A program made the translations under genes and the position numbers. DNA of 64,000 bases from Cliona cf. orientalis (taxonomy: Eukaryota > Porifera > Demospongiae > Clionaida > Clionaidae), in contig OZ005699.1 in assembly GCA_963930775.1 (NCBI GenBank), forward strand, positions 2,563,501 to 2,627,500. The letters run 5' to 3'. The notes beneath the pieces are model-generated. The model searched no databases. It saw only the letters and a program-made list of their open reading frames with translations, and was not told the DNA's origin. Below, one piece after another: positions 1-12,800 of this stretch (positions within the stretch are counted from its first letter, which is position 1; the number at the start of each line of letters is the position of its first letter).

Positions 1-878
1 TACAAAGCCACTTCCTCATAGCCATGACAGCAAGCAAGGTGTAGGGGTGTGTTGCTATCTTCATCCATGCTCCTTATCATGTCAATAGCAGATTCAGAAC
101 ATTTTTCAACAAGTTTTTTTGCAATACTGTAAAAATCAACTGGCTTGTTAATAATAATATAATGCAATTAAATTACACTTGTCTATGATACATACTCTGT
201 GTGTCCATTTTCTGCGGCAAGATGCATGGCTGTTTTTCTGCTAAAGTTTTCAGCATTCACTTCTTCACCACAATGCTCCAAAATCATTTCCAGAGGTTCA
301 ACATGGCCTCTCTCAGCAGCTGCATGAAGTGGCAAGTTCAAATTTGTGTCAGCAACCCTCAGCAGTGTTCGTCCTTCCTCGTTTTGCAAGACAATCTATG
401 GATAATTAATTGCTAGTGTCACGTCCTAATCTATGATATTATTATGCTTACAATAATAATAATATGGTTAGTGATTAAGTTGCTATCAATATCACATCTA
501 ACTGATGCATGGACAATATTATACCCACGATTCCAAGTATGTTGTGGGTATGCATTGGGAAGGTACGTGGCTCCCTATATGCTATACAAATACACACTGT
601 CAGCCTACTTAAGTTTCTAGATACAATTAGGCCAAAATGGCTACTGGCAAAATTAATTGACCTTCACTATCTGAGGGTGGTTAGACTGAGCTGCAAGATA
701 GAGCACACTTTTCTTCTCTTTGTTTAGTGTTGTCATTTGAACACCATCTTTGTTCTTTAGACACTCAAAAGCTTCTTGCTGGCCAAATTCCGCTGCTGTC
801 AGCAAAGGAGTGTAGCCATCAATATCCACAGCCTCTGCATCAGCTCCACTACAATCAAAAATTAATATTATAACAGGT

Positions 879-1032
<154 letters not shown>

Positions 1033-2839
1033 TCATGCAGTCATTGAGTCCTTATAGCTACGTACTTATCCAAAAGTAAGTCCATCATATCCTTTTTACC
1101 ATACTCTGTGGCAAAGTGCAGTGGAGTCTGGTGGTACCTATCCTCAATGTTGATTTTGAAATCAGGCTCATTCAGAAATACCCCCATGACATCTAGGCAG
1201 CCATACTTGGCAGCTACATGCACGGGGGTCATGCCGTCATTTTTTCGTGCAGAGATTTCGGCTTTTTTTTCGAGCAAGAACTCTACGATCTCATGCTGAT
1301 CCTTTTGGCAAGCAACGTGAAGGGCAGTTGCCCCCTCCTTGTCTTCTTCCTTGACAAGAAGGGATGGTTGTTCAGCAAAAGTAAGTAGCCGTTCAGCAAT
1401 ATATCTATGTCCTTCACGGCAGGCAAGATGAAATGGAGTTAGCCCCAAATGGTTCTTGACGAGCTGGATCTTAACCTTGTCTTCAGCGCCATGTGGTTTA
1501 AACTTTAGCAGCAGTTCGACAATTTCGTCCTCTCCACGAACACAGGCCTCGTGAAGGGGTGTGTCTCCATTGCTATCCTGTACGTTGATGTCAATGTTGC
1601 GTTCTTTCAGCAAAACTTTAACTCCATGAAGGTTCCCGGCTTGGCAGGCCATATGAAGTGGGGTGATGCCAAAATTGTCCCTGGCATTTACCTGCACACA
1701 ACATGATACACAAACAATTTAAATTTATGCTGATGTTATGGCCATGCATGTAAAACTTTTAGCTAAGATGAATGGTACACTATTACCTGCGCTTATCTAC
1801 CATGATGGTTACTTACATGTACATCAGCTCCTTTACATTGTTTGAGAAGATACACTATCATGGAGCTCTCTTCACTTGAATTTTGTCCAGTAAAACTACT
1901 ATTGCCATCTGCTTCTGTAGTACCTTCCACTTTAGAGTCATCAGATTCGTCCTTGTCATCTCCTACTGTAACACTTTCTTGTCTTCTGGGTGGCTTAAAG
2001 CGTGCGGCAAGGTGGAGAGGAGTGCACTCCTCTGTTACTATTTTCACTGTGATATCTAAGATTATAATCCAAAAATATAGCCCATTAAATCATTGTTCAT
2101 GCCATTAGTGTTAAACGAGGAATACACATTGGTCTAGTTACAATACTATCATTGGTAGTCATTAGCTTTGACTAACAGTAACCTATATAAGTTCTTGACC
2201 ACTTTTGGTGGTTTTTGGCCCATTAATTATCATTAATTTTTTGTGGTGTAACTGATAGTGCCTATGTCTAGCTACCTGCTTTTCCTTCCTCGTGTAGCAG
2301 TTTCAAAATCTCGAGGCGATTAAACTTTGCTGCATAGTGAACTGGAGCATACCCATGTTTGTCCCGGAATCTGACCCGCTTCTCATTATATTTCAGCCAT
2401 TCCTCGACAGATTCTTTTTTGTCATCTTTGACAGCCTGCCAGTATGAATAACAACAAAATTAATGCCAATGCAAGACTAGAACTGAATCTATAGAGGCTC
2501 ATCTTATAACATATCCCTCCTATACAAAGTGTTCTCCCTAAGCTAAGCCAAGGGTAAGATGTATTGGTAGGTTATCTACAATGATACCTTACCTGACACA
2601 GGTTGATATGTGGCCTTCCCGAGCTGTCTGGTTGTATTCGCAGGGGGCTGCGTCTAGCCTCGTCTCCAGGCCGCTTGGCTTTAAGCTTAAGCTTTTTACT
2701 ATGCCATATACTGTGTACAGTAGATAAGTTTTAAGGTACCATTAAATTGCGTGGGCGTGAGGTGGGGATATGACACCTAAACCACATCAACGTCATTAGT
2801 GAGGTGCATGTTGTGTAACCACGCCCTTTTAATTGCACA

Positions 2840-3400
2840 GGTCTCAGGGGTGTGGCTGCTAGAGCCGGAAGTGTTCATTTAATATCCTCCATGGACCGGA
2901 AGCCGAGCCGGAACGGAGGGGCCAGGCCACGCCCAAAACAGCCCCACCCTGTTCCCCAAGGACCACCATTCTCAATCAAGTGCCTGCTAACCACCGGATG
3001 TCCACCGGAAGCCCACAATCAATCCCAATTAAAACACACAGCTTCCTCAAGGCCAAAACACACACAAACACTTGGAGGCCGTTCTGCCACACCGCCCACG
3101 CAAGAGCTCACCTCATTTCCTGTGTGGGCGGAGTAACAACACGTCATCGCAACCACATCCGCTTCAAACCATCGTCAGCTTCCGTCCAGCCGTACAGGCC
3201 CCTCGATCGCACCGCCGTACAGTGCCTCATTAACAGACATGGCCTCACCTTTGACCTCCTGCCACGCCCCCAAAGCCTCCTCGCGGGGTTCAAAGGTCAC
3301 CACCGCTTCCGGGACACGCCCACCTATCGCCGAGGCCAAGTCCCAGGCGCCGATGTCCAAGCACTGGCCCGTGAAGCCACGCCCAATCGGAAGCAATAAA
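2840..3400. other. GC-rich interior of the TTAA element, possible captured fragment
   Basis: This stretch is much richer in G+C than its surroundings and is open on both strands. The minus frame at 3441-3175 and its longer counterpart in unit 2 (27522-27088) looks protein-like (for example SVNEALYGGAIEGPVRL). It is shared almost unchanged with the second copy (about 26909-27470). Unit 1 has a stop in the minus frame near 3175 that unit 2 lacks. I do not recognise a family, so this could be captured coding sequence or simply GC-rich non-coding DNA. Confidence 0.4.
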
Positions 3401-3410
3401 ACCTGCATTA

Positions 3411-3647
3411 GGCCACTCCAAATTAATTCATTGTTTCTCATCCCCCCTGAGCCAAAAAATGATGCGGGCGGGCGGCTGAAAATGGTCGTTTAATCACAAG
3501 TTTGATGGGAAATGGTCGTCAAAACCATAAGTTCAGCAGTCCAAAAATCGAGGCGGTATACTTTTGTATTGTGTTGGTGCTGATGGAAATACATGCGGGC
3601 GGAAATCAAGGGGGGATGAGAAACAACTAATTGATTTGGAGTGGCCT
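3411..3647. mobile_element. MITE with GGCCACTCC ends (Harbinger-like), nested in the TTAA element
   Basis: The inverted ends pair GGCCACTCCAAATTAATTC with its complement at 3611-3646, and the subterminal sequence TTTCTCATCCCCCC is also inverted. The unit 2 copy of the host element reads straight through the site (GCATTAACGCAC), so this is a defined insertion with an apparent TTA duplication. Related copies lie at 54547-55110 and 55160-55376. Confidence 0.8.
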
Positions 3648-3746
3648 TTACGCACACGCACACACTCCACACAGTGCCAGGAACACGCCCACATACTTAA
3701 TTAGGCCTAATAAGGCTTTTTTTTTTTTTTTTTTTTTCAAGGCAAA

Positions 3747-4500
3747 ATGAACACTAAGCAGAAAAAAAAAAATTTCCAAAAACCACCATATAATCGAGCT
3801 GGGTGCATAGTGGAACCATACAATGCAAGCAGGCAGCCTAAATTTCAATTTTGTCAAAAAGTAGGTAAAGGTCGTCACGTTACTGTGCGCGCGTGGCCCC
3901 GCCCCTCACGTAGCGCGTGGGCGGAAACATTGCAAACGCATGGCTTCCCTGTACAAACATATGGGGAAACTTCAAAGGGCCGTAACTTTGATTCTAAGGC
4001 GTGAATCAAAATTCCCCAAGGTCAAATCTCTAGTTTCGACCCATTCTGCGTGCCCATGTAAAAATTATCTCCCCAAGTACTCCCCAACCCCCCAAACATT
4101 AATTAATTATATAAATTCTTTTTTTTCAAGGAGACCACACACTAAGCAGAAAAAAATTGTCCGAAAACCACCACATATAGTTGAGCTGGATGCATAGTAG
4201 AGCCATGTAATGCAAGCAGGCAGCCTATACAGCAAATTTAAGCAAATCCGGTAAAGGTCGTCACGTTGATGTGCGCGCGTGGGGTGAAAACATTGCAAAT
4301 GCATGGCTATTGAGGTGGATGCTTAGTAAAAGGCATACAATTAGACAGCCTATACTCTAATTATTATCCAAGTTGGTAAACTCATCACGTTTGTGTGCAC
4401 ATGGCTCCGCCCCTTACGTATCCAGTGGGCAGAAAACATTGCAAATGCACAGCTTCTCTACACAAACATAAGAGAAAACTTTGAAAGGCCGTAACTATAT
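3747..4500 (+). repeat. Three diverged tandem subrepeats
   Basis: Copies start near 3747, 4136 and 4310. Shared landmarks are the ACACTAAGCAG start, GGTAAAGGTCGTCACG in the middle (copies 1 and 2) and AACATTGCAAATGCA near the end. A partial copy in the same orientation is at 8764-8950. Confidence 0.75.
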
Positions 4501-4779
4501 AATTGTAACACTGTAAAAGTGGCATTTCCTCATCTGCAGGTAGGTAGGTAAGTAAACTTAGTGTGTGAGCAGCATGTATAGAACGTGCATGTATTAAGTA
4601 ACGTTCACATGCTATAGTATACATCCCCAGTCTTAATGCTACAGTAGGTAGTGACCCTTTACCATTCACATTTCCAAGTGTTGACATGATACGAGCATAA
4701 TGATGAAGTGCTTAGTGAAAAATTAGAATTCGAGTCAATATAAAACTGTAATACTAAGGAGTGAAATAATACTGAGGTG

Positions 4780-4955
4780 TACCGTAAATTGCAAATATTT
4801 CTTTGTTAAAGACAGCCTGGCTTGTGCAAAAATTGAATGCACAAAAATACACCTGGCAATATTAACGAGAATGCAGTACAAAGTCTATTCGAAAATTATT
4901 TAACACGAAAAGTATCACATGAAATAATATTATTTCAGGTACGCAATTTATGGTA
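4780..4955. mobile_element. TA-target MITE with TACCGTA-type ends
   Basis: Left TACCGTAAATTGC pairs with right GCAATTTATGGTA across about 175 bp. It is one of at least six such elements in the window and is nested inside the OTU element. Confidence 0.7.
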
Positions 4956-6640
4956 TTACAGAATCGTGTGGTGGGACTGTACGTTGTCCACGATGCAAGA
5001 GCAAGATCCACCCATTGAGAAAAGCTGGAGGTGCAGTATTGGAATGGCTTCTGGATGTCACGAAGGGTCTGAGACTATCGAGTATGATCCAGTTGATAAC
5101 TATGTAGCAAGATAGTGGTAGTGATACAATGTTCACATGAACAATGTCAAAGTGAGCACCTGTGCTGCAGAATGGAGTGCACAAATAATAAACACGGAGG
5201 TGATCAGCATAGGAATGATGGAGAACAGTGAAAAGGGAACCACACCCCTAAACATACATCACAATTCAAGTGTGACAGATATAGAAATGCAATCCAAGAG
5301 TACGTACATGATCAATTTTGTCTGAGCAGTTTAAGTTGGAAATAATTGTGACAGCACTCAATCTAGCTCAGCTAGAGAGTGGTACTCCATCCTACAGTAT
5401 GGTTATATATACATGAGGGAGAGTACTAGTCACATGTTTGTAGCTTGCAATTGAGATTGCTAGTAGGACCTATATAGACAATGGTTTTGGATAGCACCCT
5501 TCATATAGAGTATTCATTATCCCTGGTGCTCCAGTTAGAACTTGCTGTGATAGAGTCTGCCTACAAATCAGTGCATGCATTTCACTCCTTTTGGAGCTCA
5601 TCCGTATGACATATGATGAGGATACAACAAAGAGATTAGTTGGTATCACTCCACCGGAAGGAATTTCGGAATGTCAAGTTGTCACTAAGATAGTCATGTA
5701 TGTTGCATGCATTCAGTTTCAATCCCAGGATGTGTGTCTGTATGCACACTATAATAATATTATTATACTTAATGCCTATTTATTTACAACACTGCTGATA
5801 ATCCATAAGTAGCATTAGGGATCTATATGTTTACAGCAGTATTCAGATATATACAACAATTTCAGCAGCACGGTTGACAAACTTTAACAAGGTGAACATG
5901 CACATAGTATAGTAGGCAGGCTTGAGTGCAACCACAGAGCAAGTGTGATATATATTATATACATACCATCAGGGTGTCTCAGTAGTGTAGCCTTGGTAAT
6001 ATATACAGCAATATCACATTTAATTTTACAATACAACATTATGAACACGCCTATGTACTTGTATGGGAATGGTTGGCTGCCAGCCTCAATCTAGTTGTAC
6101 CAACTAGAGAGGGTACTCAATCATTCATTGTGGTTTGGTGCACATGTAACTTGTATGCTTGTTTATGAGTACTGTAAGCAGGTGATACAGTGTGCACAAT
6201 ATTGAGCCACATTAATGAGAGTACTGGGCAGCCAAAGTCAGTGGTGCTATTGTAGATACCACATGAAGGAGAAAATCTGGGTGCATGCCGCTCTTGATCT
6301 TCAGAGCAGCGTGATCTGCATGGCTGACAGAGTACATGTCAAATACACACACAGTACATTATAGTACAATGTGGACTCAAAGTGTGCAAAGAGGATGCGA
6401 TATTAGTTAAGGTACATGTACATGTGAAATGTACACCTACATGTATAGGAGCTTACAGATGTAACTGCATGTGATAAACATGGGTTGGTCAAGTGTTGGC
6501 AATATGCTAAGTTCCCAATATCAGGTGAGAGAGGGGAGCCACTCACATCTAGGTACATGGCACCCACAAAGCAGTGTGTGTGCATGCATGGTGGCAATGC
6601 CATAACTGTCTGCACCTAAAGTAAGTAACAGGTGGGTAAT
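4956..6640. other. Non-coding part of the inner element
   Basis: Only short unrelated open frames occur on either strand, and I recognise no gene or RNA here. Confidence 0.5.
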
Positions 6641-6642
6641 GC

Positions 6643-8463
6643 TTAGTCATCCAAGACTTTACCAAATGGGATGGGTAGATGCTGGAGGACAGAGGATGAC
6701 AAAGGCACTAGTGCTGTGAAGTGACTGTGTGCAAAAAACAGTGCTAGTGGCAAGTGTGGTAGTGTTGTAACATCACCTGACATGAGCAAGGCTCTACGTG
6801 CACTACTGCACCACTGTAGGTGTTGTCTTGTACCTGAAGCAAATGCAAGAAATTTCTGAGCAAACACATGAACATCGTCAATATCTGCTAGCATAAGAGT
6901 CTTCATACAGTCCTCACTAGTGGTGTAGAAATACACATATGTAAATATTGGCCTGTCAAGGAGAAGTGATAATGGAAACAAGTGGAAGTCACTTCCCCAG
7001 GATCCAATACGTAATGCATCAACGATGAGGGTGTTGGCTTTACGCACATGATTTCCGTAGGAGTCCGTAGGGAATGCATGTTGCAGGGCTTGAATCAGAA
7101 CATCCCTGTATTTGACAGCTGCATATGCAATCAATAATCTGAAAATCTTTGAAAGGCACTCACTACCACACACAACTCTAGAGAGGGCATGGTACATGCA
7201 ATCCCCATCCCCTGTTGTCAACACAGGCTTGTATGTTTGTAACATTAGTGGGTGATATTGAATGCCAACAGACACAGCTCTTGGTAAAGCTGGAAGATTG
7301 GTAGCGTAGACTGGAGGTAGTGCATTAACAGCTTGTGCAATGACTTCAAAAGCCTCATGCATACTATACTTTCTGCTAATTCAGGACGGGGATACTGACG
7401 ACCAGCAAGATCGTCATGCATATCACCTCGTATGACAGGAAAATCATCAAAGTATTTTGCATCCAAGGGGAAAGCCATGGCAGCAGCCTCATCTTCCAAA
7501 AGCTTTTCGAGTGATATGCTTTGGTCCTCTAAAAGCTTGGGATTGATAAAGCTGGGCTTACAGTATCGCATAAGTGTCTCATACTGAGAGAAAAATTTGG
7601 AATAAAGGTGGTTGTTTGCATGCATCCACCGTACTGCTCTTTTAATTCGTAGGGACGATGCAGGTGAGGGGCTCCTCTCCCAAATATCATTGTCTTTAAC
7701 AGCTAGGAAACCAAACAGGCCATGATAATGCTTATCTAGTCTTGTGATAGCATTGACTTCACCTTGAAAATGGCGATACTGAGTCATGCTTGCCTCCCTG
7801 ACAGTACTAGAAAATAAGCCACAGATAGATATCTGTCCACGCTCATATTGGTTTGCTAGAGAATATATCTCCGTGGGAAAGCTCATATCCCACTCATTGA
7901 TAGGCTTCACATTTAAACTATGATCAAGGACACACCCAATATGCTGGTTTGATGGAATAGTATTGCACCTACAATAGGGACAGGAGTACCATCGCTCTTT
8001 AGTTGATGTACCCCTCTCAGTGTACACAAATCCTACTGTACAGCTAGGTACAGCTCGCAAGTAAGCACTTGCAGGCGCCTCATCTTCGCTCATGCCACTG
8101 GGCTTGTCCACAAGAAAGGTGTGACCACCATCAACTCTACTCCACAATAGATGGCCACACCCGTAACACACAGCTAAACCCAGTGGCTTCTGATCAAAGG
8201 TACGCTGCTGTGAAATTCTACGTGCGCAGGCATCTAGCAGCTCATCATCAATGTTCACCAATTCATTAGAGTCACACCAATCACTTGGAAGCTCTATGGT
8301 ATCATGAAACTCTGGGCATTGCCTACCATAGCCAGCTTGTCGGGTAGCTAGTCCCACGAGGACGACCTCGCTTCCTAAAGCTCTCCCCACAACTAATACA
8401 GGCCATAGCACGAACGTTGTTCACTGCGCCACATACGCTACATAGCTTAGCACGGACAGGCAT
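6643..8463 (-). pseudogene. Zinc-ribbon/AT-hook/OTU cysteine protease of a Helitron-like element, frameshifted
   Basis: Three consecutive minus-strand frames make one protein. The N-terminus starts at the ATG at 8463, earlier than the longest open frame, and shows two CxxC pairs followed by an AT-hook (KRGRPRGT). A frame change near 8340 leads into a middle domain (about 8340-7370) that includes RAVRWMHANNHLY, a pattern like the N-terminal region of Helitron/Helentron proteins. A second change near 7365 leads into an OTU fold with the catalytic GDGDCMYHAL and a late AHSHFTAL that supplies the histidine. OTU proteases cleave ubiquitin, and some Helitron-type polyproteins carry this domain. No helicase or Rep motif is present, so the Helitron link is inference. 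Two frameshifts mark it as decayed. Confidence 0.7.
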
Positions 8464-9611
8464 TTGGCAAGCTTGTCAACAAAATTTAACTGTGCCTACC
8501 AAACGCTAAAAATTGTAAATGATTGCTATACTTTATACTTACTTAGAACACTTGGTGAAAACGATGAAAAGTTCGACTGCACCCTCCTGACCACGATTCT
8601 TTTCAGAAACGGATAGACAAGAAGACACGAGGAACTGAGCTCCAACGTCCTACGCACGCACTTATATACAGACGCGTTCTAAATAACGCACACCGGGACT
8701 CATTAATGCCCTGCGCATGCGCTGATATGCGAGCACGTTCTAAATAACGCACACCGGGACTCATAACATTGCAAATGTGTGGCTTCCCTACACAAACATA
8801 TGGGCAAACTTGAAAGTGCTGTAACTTTCACTCTAGGGTGTGAATCAAAATTCCCCAAGGTCAAATTTCTAGTTACGACCCATTCTGCATGCCCATGTAA
8901 AAATGATCTCCTCAAGTGCTCCCAACCCCCCCGTGAATTAATTTATTTTGTTTTTTTCTACTTAGTGTGTAACTACTTAGTGTTTAATTTTTAAAGTCGT
9001 TGCGGTTAATAGTTAAGCAAGAATGCTTTGATCTTGCTTTGAAGTGGGCAATTACCGGCCTTTTCTTCAGGGGCCACTTCCGGTCGCTAATTACACGCGC
9101 ATAATCATCCCTGGCCGATTCTGGACACGCCCACCTTCGACCAAAAGCACTCGTATGGCCTCTTCGGCCACGCCCCTTCACGATTCGCTAATTGAATTAG
9201 CCATTCCTGACGCTCACGCCCACGCAATTAAATGGTACCTTAAGGGAGAGGAAGGAGGCTGGGTTGCGCTGAGCTGCCTGAGAGTGACGTCTGTCCAGAA
9301 TGCCAGTATCATACTCGTCTTCAATGGCAGCTGATTCTCTCTTTTTTCGTACATTACCAGCTCGTCCTCCATCCGCGGTCCAACCTTCTTCGGATTGTAC
9401 AGATTCAATGTCGGTCGCTCCATCGGCTCCCGACTCGGCAGCTAGGGGATCCATGTTGACTCGGCGTTGATCGCTGGCTCGTCCTCCATCGGGCTTTGGG
9501 TCGGACTTCCCATTTCCCAGAGACTCAACAGTACATGTAGGACCAAGCTCGTCCAGCTCGAGCTGCTGCTGTTCAGCCATGATATGAGCCAGCATGCCAG
9601 GTGCTTAGTAT

Positions 9612-9623
9612 TGCGCATGCGCA
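9612..9623. promoter_or_regulatory. Palindromic TGCGCATGCGCA upstream of TRPA start (NRF1-like)
   Basis: TGCGCATGCGCA, the core of the NRF1 consensus in animals, lies about 32 bp before the unit 1 TRPA ATG. CGCGCATGCGCA is at the matching place in units 2 and 3. Its role is inferred. Confidence 0.4.
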
Positions 9624-9860
9624 TATCGTATGTACTACGTTTGTAGTAATAATTATTTATTTTTTGCTGTCTATCCCCTCATGATCAGTTGGGGGCAAAA
9701 TTCATATTTAATAAACTTTGGTATTAAGGACACAGACTGATGTACACGTCCAGCACTGCACGAGGTATTCATCTAGCGCCATTACTACAACAGGGCTGAA
9801 TAATAATAATAATAATATTATTATAATTAAATTGCAGACAAGAAATCATAAAGCTAACTA

Positions 9861-12800
9861 TTAGAAGAAGAAAACATGCTTTCGTAGGCGATAGATAAGT
9901 TCCGGTGCCTGAATGGCAATTTTTTCATTTTCTCCTCTGCCAAAACGAACACATTTCTTTGCTACACGTTGATGAACAAGATGCATCATTTCGATAAGAG
10001 GTGTATAGGTAGCATGTTCACCGATTGCCCGACAGAGCTCTGTGACATACCAAGAGCCTTTCTCTGTATGTTGAAAAGCTTGGTAGCCTAGTGGCACCGC
10101 AAAACTAAAGAAGAAATCGGATGTATTGGGAAGAGTCTCACCATCCACAGTGATACGTTTTTGCAGCTTATCTCCACGACACGCTTGAATGAAGAAAAGC
10201 TTTGGCTTTCCAGCCAGGTTAGGGCATTTGTCTCCATTAAGTTCCCCCGTCAGATCCGCTATATTAACTTGTATGCTGTTCGAAGCTAAGACGGCATCCT
10301 TGGTACCATGTGAGAGAATGCAGCAAATGAAGCTATCATACGGTGTGTGGTCAAATTCCTGAACTTTCTTAAAGATAGAAAACATTCCATCGGAATCGAC
10401 ATCATGATAGACGTGAACTTTGTAGCCAAGAAAACGAAACATTATCTTGAGATTTTCTTCATCTACACCTGTTCCATGCCTTGTACCGATAGATTTCACA
10501 CTGAAATTCTCATTGGTGATGATTACAGCAAGTCCATGACATCCAGGTTTCATCTCATAAGCCCCACTAAGAGGTATAGCCTTGATTTCATCCACTTTTG
10601 GGTATACCGTGCTCAAACGTTTAACAAACTCTAGTGGTTTTCCTAGACACGACTCTCTGTCGAAGGGTTCATACTCCTCAGGTGGTGTCAGTTTCTTGAT
10701 GGGTTTGGGCTTTGCTGCTCGACTACGTGGCCCACCATCAGTGGCCACATTTGGGGATTCTGGGTATGTACGTGTATCTTTCACCACCTCAAGATCATTT
10801 GTGGAATCTGTAAGCATGGAAATAGTACAATGTTGTTAGTATAGGGTTGTAGCCAGAGGGTAAAATGGAGGGTGGCCACCCTTCTGTCTGACTTTTTGAT
10901 GTGGTTTTTAAATGCTTTGACCCTTTAACCACCACCCCCTTTAAAATAATAATATGATCATGAGCTGGCTATAACTATTACACTGGAACTTACTATAATG
11001 CAGTACAGATGTAATAATAATGGTAACTCTTAGCTATATGGATACCAAAAGAGGTGCATGCATCTGCCTTGAGTGTGCACACTAGACCAAAAAAGATTTC
11101 CTACATGTCCTGCTGACCAAAATTTGTAATTTAATTATCTAATGGAGGATATAGAATAAAATTTTGCCTACACAGCAAAAGCAAGTGGATCACATTAAAC
11201 TAATGACATGTGGGTTGCCTCGGTTGCATGCACTACGTACTTATGATAGTGTTCCTATAATATTATTAATAATTGCAACCACTACTAGTATAATTATTAT
11301 TATTATATATTATGTCAAACATAGTTTATGAATAAAAAGGAGCATATTTGCACATACGTATTACTTTTCCAATGATGCATGATCATGGTAATTATGTAAC
11401 TTGTAATAATGGTGCATGTAGAGTATCATATGACAGTAATCATGAGAACTGTCATGGATCAAAATTTAATAGTATGCAAAGTTATATAATTATTCATAGT
11501 TGTAAGTTTTCTCCCCTGTGTATATAATCCTACAAATTTCCTACATGAATGATATTCAAATTTCTTTAGTGGTTCACAGTTACTAGGATACTGAGGTGTT
11601 CAAGTGCAACCACATACCCACTGAGGCCAGCTTGTGGCCATGTATAAGTGCCGTTCCATGTTTTTCAACATTGCATGCATGCGCGACGTAACCATGCATA
11701 CACAGGCAGTGAAAAGGCATAGTAAATATCAAGAGTTGTACTACTGTACTACAATAGTGTTTGTGGGTCTTTTTAATCGATCATTCCTTAATTAAAATTA
11801 AATTTTGTCAGTTTTCCGCCATTGATAGAGCTGACTACTCACTAAGATGCGTAGATGTCGAAATCTGTTGATTTTTATTTAATTATCATGACAAAACTGT
11901 ATTATTATTATACCATTTGATGAGAGGGTTGATGGCTCAGATTGCGGCTGCTCAGTCTGTTCAGGCATCTTTCCTATACCTTTAGATATAAAAGCAATCC
12001 TTAACAATAATGATAGGAAAATAGAGCAGTGGGGAAACTCACAATAATAATATTATTGTTAGCCTTTCAATGAATAATGAAACAACGATTTCCCACCCAC
12101 TTAAAATAAATATGGGAAAAGTGATGATGATAAACAAAAAAATCTAGTTTGATTACCTTAAAATTAATGATTACCTCGATTCTTATTAATACCAGTCTGG
12201 CATTATTATCATAAGAGATGATAATTAAACCCATCCTACAGTAAATAGCTACCTGTTGTTTTGATGAGATGATCCTCTGCAATTTTCTTTGCCAGCAGCG
12301 TATCAAAATCACTTATGACTTCCACTACCTTTCGCCACGATGGGAGGCCAAACTTTTTTGTATTGAAGTCTTGTCGCACCCACGTTATAATGACCTCTTG
12401 TAGAGCTTTAGAATTATCTCCTGGGTGATTCTCTTTGATGCTCTCAATTGTGCTTGGTGCCAAACCGAAGTTTCTTCCAATTTGAGCATATTTTGCAGCT
12501 TTCTTTCCAATTGCCTTGAACACGATATTAGCATCTTCCTCTTCCCCTATACAAAGTACAGCGGAGCAAATGTAATAAGCCCTTGATATAGTCATGTAAG
12601 GCGGGGTAAACTAAATTCACAGTATATCGTCACAAGTATTTTAATTTTGCATTGCGGGCTGTTGATCATTAAGAGTGCAATATTATAGAAATACTATGTT
12701 CAAACTCGCGATCGCCGAGGTTCCGCTCTTCAATTGCAGTGCTGGGGGGGGGGGGGGGGGGGGGTGGTGGATACACAAGTATTGGATCTGGGTTCAGATT

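Larger units (their letters stand above)
3720..8995. mobile_element. Inner element carrying an OTU-protease pseudogene
   Basis: This block is absent from the second TTAA element, which passes directly through a poly(T) tract at the same point. Its edges carry inverted ACACTAAG[C/T]AGAAAAAAA (3750-3768 and 8951-8969). The left end has tandem subrepeats, and a direct copy of part of them lies at 8764-8950. It contains the zinc-ribbon/AT-hook/OTU reading frames on the minus strand. The simplest reading is insertion of an element into the poly(T) of the outer element. Deletion in the other copy is the alternative. Confidence 0.6.
2731..9243. mobile_element. Composite TTAA-flanked DNA transposon inserted in TRPA exon 1
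   Basis: The ends are inverted repeats of about 30 bp starting TTAAGGTACCAT and continuing AATTGCGTGGGCGTGAG. TTAA lies at both borders (2731-2734 and 9240-9243), as expected of piggyBac-like TTAA targeting. A second copy at 26799-27824 has the same ends but is only 1.0 kb. The outer sequence common to both is 2735-3719 and 8996-9239. Everything between is extra in this copy and looks like a nested element. No piggyBac transposase is visible, so superfamily placement rests on the target site only. About 55 bp (2679-2730) and 30 bp next to the element match neither it nor the paralogous exon. Confidence 0.8.

Noticed and set aside
4837..5325. Possible plus-strand genes with CPRC-like wording near 4980
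   Set aside because: Short frames, no start or continuation, inside a decayed element.
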